A DNA stretch of 64,000 nt from UBA1431 sp002329665 (GTDB taxonomy: Bacteria > Bacillota > Clostridia > Christensenellales > UBA1431), in assembly GCA_040772545.1 (NCBI GenBank), contig JAXGXY010000001.1, forward strand, positions 682,001 to 746,000, read 5' to 3'. Position 1 is the first letter of the stretch. The number at the start of each line of letters is the position of its first letter. Below, in pieces: positions 16,926-25,259 of this stretch. The notes beneath the pieces were generated by a model. It saw only the letters and a program-made list of their open reading frames with translations. It made no database searches and was not told the origin of the DNA. The position numbers and the translations under genes were made by a program.

Positions 16926-18071
16926 GTGGAACATGTGGCGGAGATCCGTCGAACGCATGTGATAATCGATTTAAACTGCTTTGCCAGGAACGTGGCGAAC
17001 CTGAAGAATTCGCTCAGGCCGGGGACGATGCTCATGGCCGTAATCAAGGCCGACGGATACGGCCACGGCGCGGTGGAAACGGCGCGCACGGCGCTGCAAA
17101 ACGGCGCCGAATGGCTGGGCGTCGCGACCCCGGACGAGGGGAGGGAGCTTCGCGAGGCGGGGATCGCCGCGCCCGTGCTTGTGCTCAGCGGGGCGATGGA
17201 GCAGGGGATGCGCACGGTCGTCAAGTACGACCTCAGGCTCACGGTGTTCAATCTCGGAGGGCTCTGGCGCCTGGATGACGAAGCGAAACGCCAGGGCAAG
17301 CGCGTGAAGGTGCATTTGAAGGTAGACACGGGGATGAACCGCGTGGGCGTGCACAAACCCAAGCGCCTCGACGACGTGCTCGAACGCATCAGGGCGTGCA
17401 CGAACCTCGAACTCGAAGGGGTGTTCACGCATTTCGCGGCCTCGGACGAGGCGGACAAGGCCTTTACGCTGCTCCAGGACCGGCGGTTCAGGGAGACGGT
17501 GAAGGCCATAGAAGAAAAAGGGCATTCGTCCCTGCTGTTGCATGCGGCCAACAGCGCGGCCATCCTGGACCTGCCCGAGACGCATCACGACATGGTCCGG
17601 GCGGGGATCGCGATTTATGGTTACTACCCGTCCGACGCGGTACAGAAGAAAGTCCCGCTTTCGCCCGTGATGAAATGGAAGACCGTGGTGCTGCACGTGA
17701 AGAAGATTCCTGCGGGGGAGCCGGTGAGCTACGGGCGCACGTTTACGACCAGCCGGGACACGTTCGTCGCTACGATTCCCGTCGGCTACGGCGACGGGTA
17801 CAAACGCCTCCTGAGCAACCGCGCCTACGTGCTGGTGCGCGGGAAGAAGGCGCCGGTGATCGGGCGCGTGTGCATGGACCAGACCATGATCGACGTAACG
17901 GACATTAAGGACATCCTGCCCGGCGACGAGGTCGTGTTGCTCGGCCGTCAGGGCGACGAGAGCGTGACCGCCGACCAGATGGCCGAATGGGCCGAGACGA
18001 TCAGCTACGAGATACTGCTTTCGGTAAGCCAGAGGGTGCCGAGAGTATACAAGGGCGGAGTGAACCCATGA
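16926..18071 (+). CDS. alr: Alanine racemase
   Basis: A 381-residue PLP enzyme giving D-alanine for peptidoglycan. The PLP lysine is in the N-terminal barrel motif AVIKADGYGHGA; the barrel continues through VDTGMNRVG and HAANSAAIL. The C-terminal beta domain carries the catalytic tyrosine region PVSYGRTFTT and the CMDQTMIDVT motif. Two starts compete: GTG 16926 and GTG 16935, both near the GGGGGTGGA stretch. The gene runs into the 5-formyl-THF cyclo-ligase by ATGA overlap. Confidence 0.95.
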   Translation: MEHVAEIRRTHVIIDLNCFARNVANLKNSLRPGTMLMAVIKADGYGHGAVETARTALQNGAEWLGVATPDEGRELREAGIAAPVLVLSGAMEQGMRTVVKYDLRLTVFNLGGLWRLDDEAKRQGKRVKVHLKVDTGMNRVGVHKPKRLDDVLERIRACTNLELEGVFTHFAASDEADKAFTLLQDRRFRETVKAIEEKGHSSLLLHAANSAAILDLPETHHDMVRAGIAIYGYYPSDAVQKKVPLSPVMKWKTVVLHVKKIPAGEPVSYGRTFTTSRDTFVATIPVGYGDGYKRLLSNRAYVLVRGKKAPVIGRVCMDQTMIDVTDIKDILPGDEVVLLGRQGDESVTADQMAEWAETISYEILLSVSQRVPRVYKGGVNP

Positions 18072-18646
18072 TGCGGCAGGACAAAGCGAGCATAAGGTTG
18101 AAATGCCGGGAGCGGCGCAAGGCCCTCCTGGCGCGCGAAAAGCGTTTCAATTCCCAGAAAATCGTGCAGCGGATACTTCAAAAAGACCAGTTCGTCCACG
18201 CCGCGGTCATCATGATGTTCCTGCCCACGGAATACGAGCCGGACATCCATCCGCTGATCGAAAAGGCGATCAGCATGGGGAAGACCGTATGCGTGCCCTA
18301 CTGCCTGCCCGAGAGGCAGATGGCGGCCGCGGTGCCCGACGACTGGACCAGACTCGGCGTAAACTGCTACGGGATCGCCGAGCCCGTCAAGGACCGGCAC
18401 ACCGTCGTAGACCCTTCGGAGATCGACCTGATCCTCGTGCCCGGCCTGGCGTTCGACAGCCAGTGTAACAGGCTCGGGCACGGCACGGGCTATTACGACC
18501 GCTTCCTCACCAGGTGCCGGCCGGACACCGTGAAGTTCGGCGTATGTTTCGAAACTCAGGTGTACAAGGAGATCCCGGCCGAGGACACGGACGTCCCGAT
18601 GGACCTGGTCGTGACCGACATCACGACCTATATTCGCGTGCCGTGA
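18068..18646 (+). CDS. 5-formyltetrahydrofolate cyclo-ligase
   Basis: A 192-residue enzyme that converts 5-formyl-THF to 5,10-methenyl-THF using ATP. The family signatures are present: basic N-terminus RLKCRERRKAL, the FLPTEYEPDI substrate loop, and the ATP/Mg site DLILVPGLAFDSQCNRLGHGTGYYDRFL. The start ATG at 18068 overlaps the alr stop. The product feeds one-carbon metabolism, as do metF and metH later in the window. Confidence 0.92.
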   Translation: MMRQDKASIRLKCRERRKALLAREKRFNSQKIVQRILQKDQFVHAAVIMMFLPTEYEPDIHPLIEKAISMGKTVCVPYCLPERQMAAAVPDDWTRLGVNCYGIAEPVKDRHTVVDPSEIDLILVPGLAFDSQCNRLGHGTGYYDRFLTRCRPDTVKFGVCFETQVYKEIPAEDTDVPMDLVVTDITTYIRVP

Positions 18647-18732
18647 AAGCATAAGGACGAATCGCCGCTGCAATCTTGTTTGGAAAGGCAGTTTATGGTA
18701 GACTTAGCCTAACAACCTGGAGGCGTCAAAGC

Positions 18733-19284
18733 GTGAGGATCATTGCCGGAAGCGCGCGGGGGCGGACCATAGAAACCCTGAAAGGGACGGGGACGCGGCC
18801 TACGACGGACAGGGTGAGGGAAGCCGTCTTTTCGATACTACAGCCGCGCCTGCAGGGGGCAAGGGTCCTGGACCTGTTCGCCGGTTCGGGCGTTATGGGG
18901 CTCGAAGCGATCAGCCGCGGCGCCGCGCACGCCGTTTTGGCGGACCGCAGCCCGGCCTGCGTCCGGTTGATCCGAAAAAACGCGGACAGGCTCGGGTTTG
19001 CCGGGCGCTGCACGGTGGTCCGGGGCGATTACAGGACCGTCATCAGGAAGCTGCAGGGCGGCGCGCGTTTCGACGTCGTGTTTTTAGATCCGCCCTACGG
19101 TTCCGGTGCCCTGCCGGAAGCCCTGAGCGGCCTGTTTTCACGGGGGATTCTGGCGGAAGGCGCCGTAGTGGCCTGTGAACACGGCGCAGACACAGTAATA
19201 GAAGACGACGCGCAGATGCGTTATGCGGCGTGCGACCGGAGGCGCTACGGGAGCACGGGCTATACGTTCGTCACGGCGCGCTAA
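18733..19284 (+). CDS. rsmD: 16S rRNA (guanine(966)-N(2))-methyltransferase RsmD
   Basis: A 183-residue SAM-dependent methyltransferase. The N-terminal RIIAGSARGRTIETL and TRPTTDRVREAVFSIL segments are signatures of RsmD; motif I is VLDLFAGSGVMGLEA, and the catalytic (D/N)PP(Y/F) motif reads FLDPPYGSG. It methylates G966 of 16S rRNA. The start is GTG 18733, placed by GGAGG nine bases upstream; an in-frame ATG at 18676 would add an unrelated extension. Followed closely by coaD, a very common pairing. Confidence 0.93.
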   Translation: MRIIAGSARGRTIETLKGTGTRPTTDRVREAVFSILQPRLQGARVLDLFAGSGVMGLEAISRGAAHAVLADRSPACVRLIRKNADRLGFAGRCTVVRGDYRTVIRKLQGGARFDVVFLDPPYGSGALPEALSGLFSRGILAEGAVVACEHGADTVIEDDAQMRYAACDRRRYGSTGYTFVTAR

Positions 19285-19296
19285 AGAGGGAAAAGG

Positions 19297-19782
19297 TTGA
19301 GAATCTGTGTATATCCGGGGAGTTTCGACCCCATCACCTGCGGGCATATGGACATCATCGAAAGGATCGTCGATATGTTCGACAGAGTCGTAATAGGCGT
19401 GCTTCAAAACAGAGAAAAACAGCCTCTGTTTTCATTGGACGAGCGCCTCGGGTACATCCGCCGCTGCACGCCAGGGTACGAAAACGTCGAGGTGGAGGCC
19501 TTCGACGGGCTTTTGGTGGATTTTGCGAGGGCGAAGAAAGCGCTCTACATCGTCCGCGGGCTGCGGGCGGTATCCGATTTCGAATTCGAGTTTCAAATGG
19601 CGTCCATGAACAAAAAACTCTATCCCGAAGCGGAAACCATTTTTTTGATGACCAACACGAAGTATTCGTTTCTCAGTTCCAGCATGGTGCGCGAGGTCGG
19701 CAGGTGGGGCGGGTGCCTTCGGGGGCTGGTCCCCGGCGAGATCCTGCCCGATCTGATGAAGCGGCTGAAGAATTCCCTGTGA
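19297..19782 (+). CDS. coaD: Phosphopantetheine adenylyltransferase
   Basis: A 161-residue nucleotidyltransferase of the CoA pathway (4'-phosphopantetheine plus ATP gives dephospho-CoA). The motif YPGSFDPITCGHMDII contains the T/HxGH signature, and LSSSMVREVGRWGG is the ISSTxVR motif. The start is TTG, 12 bases after rsmD, with AGAGGGAAAAGG upstream. One oddity is the IVRGLRAVSDFEFEFQMASMNKKL segment with the usual acidic residues intact, so the enzyme should be active. Confidence 0.94.
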   Translation: MRICVYPGSFDPITCGHMDIIERIVDMFDRVVIGVLQNREKQPLFSLDERLGYIRRCTPGYENVEVEAFDGLLVDFARAKKALYIVRGLRAVSDFEFEFQMASMNKKLYPEAETIFLMTNTKYSFLSSSMVREVGRWGGCLRGLVPGEILPDLMKRLKNSL

Positions 19783-19805
19783 GTCACAGATAAAAGTAGG
19801 GGGTA

Positions 19806-20279
19806 TTGCGTTTGAAAGTTCTTGAATTATTGGATTTGCTCGAGGAGGAAATCGAGAACGGAAGTTCCTTTCCCTTGACAGGCAAAAAAATACTGGACCC
19901 CGACAAGCTCCTGGACATCGTAGACGATATCCGCGAAGTCCTGCCGTCCGAGTTCAGGCAGGCCGAGATCCTCAAGCAGGAACGCGAACGCATCCTCGAA
20001 GACGCCCAGAAGGAGGCCGCGACCCTCGTTTCGGAAACGCAGGCGCGCCTGAGCAAGATGGTGACCGAGCACGAGGTCACGCAGCAGGCGTACCAGCAGT
20101 CGCAGGAGATCATAAACTCCAGCGAGGCCAACGCCCAGGAGATACGCGACGGCGCGGTAGCGTACGCGGACGACATCCTCAGCGAACTGGAAAACTATAT
20201 GCACCAGTACCAGACGGTGATCGCGGACTACCTGCAGCTCATTGGAAACAACCGCGGACAGCTGAAACAGGGCACCTGA
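19806..20279 (+). CDS. Coiled-coil protein downstream of coaD
   Basis: A 157-residue hydrophilic protein, mostly alpha-helical. Residues ~1-50 begin with an amphipathic LELLDLLEEEIENGSSFPLTGKKILD segment, followed by a charged coiled coil rich in Glu, Gln and Ala (residues ~55-150). A protein of this type (annotated as ATPase-like or DivIVA-like) regularly follows coaD in Clostridia; its function is not known to me. The first codon is TTG, after GTAGGGGG. No membrane segment or catalytic motif is visible. Confidence 0.75.
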   Translation: MRLKVLELLDLLEEEIENGSSFPLTGKKILDPDKLLDIVDDIREVLPSEFRQAEILKQERERILEDAQKEAATLVSETQARLSKMVTEHEVTQQAYQQSQEIINSSEANAQEIRDGAVAYADDILSELENYMHQYQTVIADYLQLIGNNRGQLKQGT

Positions 20280-20323
20280 TTCGTCGTAGCAAACTATATT
20301 CCTCTCGCCTTAAGCGCAAGCGC

Positions 20324-20400
20324 AAAGCCCCGCTCGCTACGTTGCTCATCCTCTTTCCCGCAAAGCATAGCTTTGCGGGAATTTGTTCGGGCGGGGCTTT
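20324..20400. terminator. Nested double hairpin between convergent genes
   Basis: An outer 10-bp stem (AAAGCCCCGC / GCGGGGCTTT) encloses an inner 11-bp perfect stem (TCCCGCAAAGC / GCTTTGCGGGA, loop ATA). It sits between the converging coiled-coil gene and hflX. The A and T ends make it usable as a terminator on both strands; the nested symmetry resembles a REP-like element. Confidence 0.55.
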
Positions 20401-20452
20401 ATCGGGGTTGCTCGTGTAAGGCTTCGCGGAGGCAGGCCGCGCAGAACGGGTG

Positions 20453-22273
20453 TCAGCGCAGGCCGTCGAAGCGGACCGCGGATCGCCTTGTTTGCTCCGA
20501 TGCGTTATGCCGGGAAAGGATGTCGAGCGCCCGGGCAAAGACCTGTGCGCTGCCCGTGAACTGCATCCGCACGCCTTCTGGGAGGTACTTTTTCCCGCGC
20601 ACCTGAGCATGGCGGTGGATATGGTGCTCCACGTCGGCCCTGCCGTAAGGCACGGTCAGTTCGTAGTGGCGCTCGCTGGCGAACAGCACGTCTTCCATGC
20701 GCTGCAACAGATGGTCGAGGCCTTTTTTATGCAGCGCGGAAATCATCACGCTGCGTCCGTTCTCGCCGGGGAGCTTCTCGTCCAGCACCGCGTCCATCTT
20801 GTTGTACACCGTGATGATGGGCGTGTCCCTGGCGTCCAGGGAGCGGAGGACTTCCTCCGCGACGCGGCGCTGCGCGTGGCAGGACGGCGAGGACGCGTCC
20901 ACGACGTGCAGGATCAGCTGCGCGCGTACCGCTTCTTCGAGCGTGGACCTGAACGCCTCGACCAGGTCGTGGGGAAGCTTGTCGATGAACCCGACCGTGT
21001 CGGTGATGAGCGCGGCCCGGCCGGATGGGAGCGCGATGCGCCGGGTGGTCGGATCGAGCGTGGCGAAGAGCTTATCCTCCGCCGTGGCGCCGCCGCCGCT
21101 GAGGGCGTTGAAGAGCGTGCTCTTCCCGGCGTTGGTGTATCCGACCACGGCCACGGTCGGCACGCCGGTCTTTTCCCGTTTCCCGCGGCGCAGATGCCTC
21201 TGCTCCTTCACCAGCGCGATCTGCGCCTCCAGCTCGTGGATGCGGCGCCTGATCCGGCGCCTGTCTATCTCCAGCTTCTTTTCGCCCGGCCCGCGCGTGC
21301 CGATTCCGCCGGTCTGCCTCGAGAACCGCAGTCCCATCCCCTGCAGCCGGGGGAGGCGGTACTTGAGCTGCGCGAGTTCGACCTGGGCGCGGCCCTCGCG
21401 GGACCGGGCGCGCGCGGCGAAGATGTCCAATATCAGCGCGGTGCGGTCGACGACCTTCACGTCCAGCGCTTCCTCCAGGTTGCGTATCTGCGTGCCCGAG
21501 AGTTCGTCGTCCGCTATGCACACCGTAGCTCCGAGGTCGCTGCAGATATGAGCGAGCTCGTTCACCTTGCCCTTGCCGAAGTAAAAGGCGGGGTCTACCT
21601 GCGCGCGCGCCTGCGTATGCGCGCACAGCACCGCTGCGCCCGCCGTGTGCGCAAGCTCCGCGAGCTCAGCGAGCGAATCGGGGCCGTCGCCGTTTTGTTT
21701 CAAACCGATGAGCACGGCGCGTTCTTCCCCCGGCGCCTTAAAAAGAGGCGTGTTCGCCTTCATGAGCGCGGCGTCCGTCTCCCTGATCCGGCGCATGAGG
21801 CCGGAAAGCGGAAGCGCAAAAAGCGAATCCGCGCTGTGAATCTCTATGTTGGTGCCGTCGGGCGTAATCAGCGCGGCCTGCAGGCCCGTAAAAGCCCCGT
21901 CTTCGGCGATGCCCAGCGCGCACATGGCGTCGAGCCGGCTCGTTTTGAGCGTGTTGACGTCAATCCCCGAGAGGTCGGGCGTCCCCATCGGGTGGGTGTG
22001 GATACACCTTACGCCCGACAGCCGCGTTTCCCTGCGCAGGAGCTGCAGCTGCGGGAACCTGACGGCGGCGGCGTCGCCCACCGAAACGTCCAGTACCGTC
22101 CCGTCCCGGCCGAGTGAGACGGCGACCTCCTTCTTTATCGAATGACTCAGTTCGATGAGTTCCCCGGCGAGCGCGGCGGGCAGGAATTCGTCGCGCCCCG
22201 CGCGCATGCCGTATACCGCGTCCAGTCTTTTTAGCAGGTTTTCGCGTATGTTCGCGGTGTTTCCGTTGACCAA
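20453..22273 (-). CDS. hflX: GTPase HflX
   Basis: A 606-residue member of the HflX family of ribosome-associated GTPases. It has an extra ~190-residue N-terminal domain common in clostridial HflX, then the HflX N-terminal domain (AVLIGLKQNG to GTRGPGEKKLEIDRRRIRRRIHELE, a glycine-rich linker helix), the G domain and a short C-terminal domain. G-motifs: G1 VVGYTNAGKSTLFNAL, G3 DTVGFI, G4 NKMD. HflX splits stalled or stressed 70S ribosomes. The start is TTG, with TAGGAGG seven bases upstream. Confidence 0.94.
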   Translation of the reverse strand: MVNGNTANIRENLLKRLDAVYGMRAGRDEFLPAALAGELIELSHSIKKEVAVSLGRDGTVLDVSVGDAAAVRFPQLQLLRRETRLSGVRCIHTHPMGTPDLSGIDVNTLKTSRLDAMCALGIAEDGAFTGLQAALITPDGTNIEIHSADSLFALPLSGLMRRIRETDAALMKANTPLFKAPGEERAVLIGLKQNGDGPDSLAELAELAHTAGAAVLCAHTQARAQVDPAFYFGKGKVNELAHICSDLGATVCIADDELSGTQIRNLEEALDVKVVDRTALILDIFAARARSREGRAQVELAQLKYRLPRLQGMGLRFSRQTGGIGTRGPGEKKLEIDRRRIRRRIHELEAQIALVKEQRHLRRGKREKTGVPTVAVVGYTNAGKSTLFNALSGGGATAEDKLFATLDPTTRRIALPSGRAALITDTVGFIDKLPHDLVEAFRSTLEEAVRAQLILHVVDASSPSCHAQRRVAEEVLRSLDARDTPIITVYNKMDAVLDEKLPGENGRSVMISALHKKGLDHLLQRMEDVLFASERHYELTVPYGRADVEHHIHRHAQVRGKKYLPEGVRMQFTGSAQVFARALDILSRHNASEQTRRSAVRFDGLR

Positions 22274-22425
22274 ACCGTATCCTCCTACAATCTGTTAAGC
22301 GTGTTTCCTACCCCTATGGTAAACCTTTTGCCGCGCGATGGCAATACCGTGGCGTTCCCGGGGACGCAGCCCCATTTGGGAAAAACCGGCGCAATCCATA
22401 GGGTTTCGCTGACACGGTTTGTTCC

Positions 22426-22454
22426 TTGAACAATCATGGTCTTTGCATTATGAT
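22426..22454 (+). promoter_or_regulatory. sigma-A-type promoter of tyrA
   Basis: TTGAAC, 17 bases, TATGAT, pointing to the prephenate dehydrogenase gene 85 bases downstream. Confidence 0.55.
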
Positions 22455-22538
22455 GAATGCATACATGCAGGGGCTGCGTACGGGCAAGCACAAACGGAAG
22501 CTTGGGCCTTATTGCGCGACCCTTCAAGGAGATTTGCC

Positions 22539-23675
22539 ATGTCCTGTCTTGTCTTCCCCAGCGTTTCCGTCATCGGCCTCGGCCTCATCGGCGGTTCGAT
22601 CGCCCGGGCGATCCGCCACCGTTTCCCCGGGACCAGGATCACCGGTGTCAACACGAGCCCGGGCGCGCTGCGCGCTGCGGTCGCCGAGGGCGTCGTCGAC
22701 CGGGCCGTCCTCGCCGGGGGCGCCGGGTTTTGTCTGGCCGCCGACGCGGACCTCGTCGTTGTAAGTACGCCCGTCGACGCCGCCGCGCCCTGCCTGGACG
22801 CGCTCGCGCCGCTTCTCAGAAAAGGCGCCGTCGTCACCGACGCGTGCAGCACGAAGTCCGCTATCATGGCGCGGGCGCGTCTCCTCAACGCCCGCTATCC
22901 GGACTTCTGCTTCATTGGCGGGCACCCGATGGCAGGCAGCGAAAAAGCCGGGTTTTTTGCGTCCGGCAGGCATCTGCTGGAAAACGCCGTGTATCTGCTG
23001 TGCCCGCCGAAGGACGACGCGATGCACCTTTCGGCCCTGAAAAAACTGGAAGGGTACCTGAGGGAACTCGGCGCCCTCCCGCTCGCCGTACCGGCCGACG
23101 AGCACGACTTATATATGGCCGCGATCAGCCACCTTCCGCACGTGGCGGCGGCCGCGCTGGTCAACACCGCCCGCGAAAAGGAAAACGATGCGGGCGTGTT
23201 GCGTACGCTGGCCGCGGGCGGATTCAGGGACATCACGCGCATCGCTTCGAGTTCGCCGCGGCTGTGGCGCAGCATTTCCATGAGCAACAAAGAGCGCCTG
23301 CTGCAACTGCTCCGCGATTACATAGGCGGCCTCGAAACGTTTTGCGGCGCGCTGGAAAAAGGGGACGCGCAAGCGGTCGAAGAATTCTTCGCCGGCGCAA
23401 AGGCCTACCGCGAATCGTTTGCGGCGTGGGACAGGGCAGTCCACGCGACACTGTATGAGCTGTCGCTGGACGTGGAGGACAGGCCGGGCGTGGTGGCCGG
23501 GGTCACCGGCCTGCTGGAAAACCGGGGCATCAACATCAAAAACCTGTATATTGCGGAAAGCCGCGAGATGGAGGGCGGATGCCTGCGCCTCGCCTTTTCC
23601 AGCCGGAGCAACCGCGACCGCGCCGCCGAAACGCTGTCCGTGGCGGGATACCGCGTATACCGTGACCCGGACTGA
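22539..23675 (+). CDS. tyrA: Prephenate dehydrogenase with C-terminal ACT domain
   Basis: A 378-residue enzyme of tyrosine synthesis (prephenate plus NAD+ gives 4-hydroxyphenylpyruvate). The N-terminal Rossmann fold shows VSVIGLGLIGGSIARAI, the substrate region shows GGHPMAGSEKAGF, and the conserved His is in SHLPHVAAAAL. The C-terminal ~75 residues are an ACT domain (LYELSLDVEDRPGVVAGVTGLLENRGINIKNLYI), expected to mediate feedback by tyrosine. The start ATG has CAAGGAGA upstream. It stands alone between hflX (divergent) and small spore-related genes. Confidence 0.92.
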   Translation: MSCLVFPSVSVIGLGLIGGSIARAIRHRFPGTRITGVNTSPGALRAAVAEGVVDRAVLAGGAGFCLAADADLVVVSTPVDAAAPCLDALAPLLRKGAVVTDACSTKSAIMARARLLNARYPDFCFIGGHPMAGSEKAGFFASGRHLLENAVYLLCPPKDDAMHLSALKKLEGYLRELGALPLAVPADEHDLYMAAISHLPHVAAAALVNTAREKENDAGVLRTLAAGGFRDITRIASSSPRLWRSISMSNKERLLQLLRDYIGGLETFCGALEKGDAQAVEEFFAGAKAYRESFAAWDRAVHATLYELSLDVEDRPGVVAGVTGLLENRGINIKNLYIAESREMEGGCLRLAFSSRSNRDRAAETLSVAGYRVYRDPD

Positions 23676-23873
23676 CGTTTTAAACGCATCCGCGATGTCT
23701 CTTGTACGGCCCATGGGCAACCGCCCCGGGCCGTTCGGCATTTTTGGCCCTGCGCGTACTTACCAAAATTTACCTAAAAAAAGGTTTCCAATTCTAAAAA
23801 TTATTCCTACTTGTAGATTGTTTCAACGCTGGGCAGATTAATAGTGAACGGACACAAAAGGAGGTGAATCGGA

Positions 23874-24182
23874 TTGTCCAGTGACGACGTTAAAAACCGA
23901 TACAGTGGCAGAGACGGCAGCAAGTACAGCGGTAAAGACGGCGCCCGACGCCGCGACGACGAAGGCAGCGGATACGAAGACATCGGCAATAAGGGCAGCA
24001 AATACAGCGGCAGTTACTGGGACGACAGGGAGCGCAGCGAATTCGCGCACGAAATCGGTTTCGAAGCGGAGAGCTTCAGAAACTCTTATGCGCAGCAGGA
24101 CCGTTCGGTCACGCATGATTACGTCGACGCCCAGCAGCAGCTTGTAAATCAGCAGAAGAGAAACCAAAATAGAACCCGATGA
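23874..24182 (+). CDS. Small hydrophilic protein with repeated (K/R)YSG motif
   Basis: A 102-residue, highly charged protein I do not recognise. The first 45 residues repeat a short motif: NRYSGRDG, SKYSGKDG, then SKYSGSYWDD, separated by Arg/Asp/Glu-rich stretches. The C-terminal half is predicted helical, with Gln-rich VDAQQQLVNQQKRNQ. It has no Cys and no membrane segment. The start is TTG with a strong AAAGGAGGTGA site, so it is probably well translated. The low-complexity, hydrophilic composition and the neighbouring spore genes suggest a spore or stress protein; this is inference. Confidence 0.7.
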   Translation: MSSDDVKNRYSGRDGSKYSGKDGARRRDDEGSGYEDIGNKGSKYSGSYWDDRERSEFAHEIGFEAESFRNSYAQQDRSVTHDYVDAQQQLVNQQKRNQNRTR

Positions 24183-24243
24183 ACCGGCCCTGTCACACAG
24201 CATCTTTGGCGGTTAAACCTCCGGTTTGTCGCTCCGGTCGGTT

Positions 24244-24268
24244 GAAACGGCGCGTTTTGCGCCGTTTC
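24244..24268. terminator. Hairpin between convergent genes
   Basis: A perfect 10-bp stem (GAAACGGCGC / GCGCCGTTTC) with a 5-base loop lies between the YSG-motif gene and the ferredoxin gene on the other strand. The following TTCCTG is a weak U-tract. Confidence 0.5.
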
Positions 24269-24331
24269 TTCCTGATCCTTGCATACGCGCGTTTGCCCGT
24301 TTGCGGCCGGAAAGTTCCTAAATACGGGCGC

Positions 24332-24520
24332 CTATTCCACGTGGATGACTTCGACCGGGCAGTTGTCCGCGGCCTCCTGCGCCATATCGGCCGCCTCCTC
24401 GGGCACTTCGTCCACGTATACCTCGGCCAGCCCATCGTCAGCCATCCGGAAAACTTCGGGGCAGGTCGATGCGCAGAGGCCGCAGGAGATACATCCGTCT
24501 CTGTCGATTGAAGCTTTCAT
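24332..24520 (-). CDS. Single-cluster 4Fe-4S ferredoxin
   Basis: A 62-residue ferredoxin: DRDGCISCGLCASTCPEVFRM carries three ligands (C-x2-C-x2-C, then x3-CP), and a second, distant CP (NCPVEVIHVE) supplies the remaining one. This matches the monocluster 4Fe-4S ferredoxins of Thermotoga and Clostridia. It is strongly acidic, as electron carriers are. It could serve IorAB or other ferredoxin-dependent enzymes in the window, but is transcribed alone. The ribosome site GAGGTG lies just upstream of the ATG. Confidence 0.92.
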   Translation of the reverse strand: MKASIDRDGCISCGLCASTCPEVFRMADDGLAEVYVDEVPEEAADMAQEAADNCPVEVIHVE

Positions 24521-24810
24521 TTCGACACCTCAAAAAAACTATTTTTTGCGAACATAACGCGGGGGTGCGGGGTTTTGCCAATTCTGCCCGGTCCGGCGGG
24601 CAATGATGGCTGAAGCGAAAAACGGGTAAACGCCCCCGGACCGGCCATCAAACGTATTTTTCGTAAAAACGCGTCCTCTTATTCAGGATAACATGGATCA
24701 GGCCGGTTATTCCAAGTTATAAAAAAAATCCCTCGTGTTTTTTCCATCTGGGGCGGACAAATTATTACAGACATGAAATCCCATTACATTTTAGTAAGCA
24801 GGTGATGAAC

Positions 24811-25017
24811 ATGGCAAGAAGAAATATCGGAAAGGATCGCGAGACCCGGGAAGCACTGAACAGGATGAAGTTCGAGGCGGCCGGCGAAACAGGCGCCCGC
24901 AGCGGCCAACGCCGGGAAGCGCCGCCAAACGTCTCGGCAAACGGTGAAATCGTGCGCCGCATGGTCCTCGAACAGCTCAGACAGCTGCAAAACGACCGGC
25001 CCGGTAGCCGGCCGTGA
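24811..25017 (+). CDS. Alpha/beta-type small acid-soluble spore protein
   Basis: A 68-residue DNA-binding spore protein. The two family motifs are visible: ETREALNRMKFEAAGETG (compare the SASP pattern 'aL..mK.EiA.ElG') and NGEIVRRMVLEQLRQL (compare 'GGe..krlv..ae..l'). The cleavage-site glutamate region for the germination protease is in the first motif (FEAAGE), somewhat altered. The spacer between motifs is unusually polar (SGQRREAPPNVSA), so it is a divergent member. The start ATG 24811 is set by AGGTGATG. The protein implies a spore-forming host; expression under a forespore sigma factor is expected, though I could not identify its promoter. Confidence 0.8.
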   Translation: MARRNIGKDRETREALNRMKFEAAGETGARSGQRREAPPNVSANGEIVRRMVLEQLRQLQNDRPGSRP

Positions 25018-25070
25018 ACCAAAACGACGCGAAAAACCCCGCCGCCCTTTGAGTGCGGCGCAAAGGATGG

Positions 25071-25096
25071 AAAACGGCGCGGCCCGCGCCGTTTTT
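25071..25096 (+). terminator. Rho-independent terminator after the SASP gene
   Basis: An 11-bp perfect stem (AAAACGGCGCG / CGCGCCGTTTT, loop GCC) followed by T. Confidence 0.75.
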
Positions 25097-25259
25097 CGCC
25101 GTTCTTGGCCCTGAAAGGATTTTTGCGCGGAACCAGTTTTTGGGGTTGCGGGTTCCATTCTAAAGCGGCAATACAAGCCGAATCGCGGGAGCGTGTGGCA
25201 CAAGGCCCGGTGAAAGTATATAATGGTTTCAACCAAGCCGCCTGAAAGGATGGGACAGG

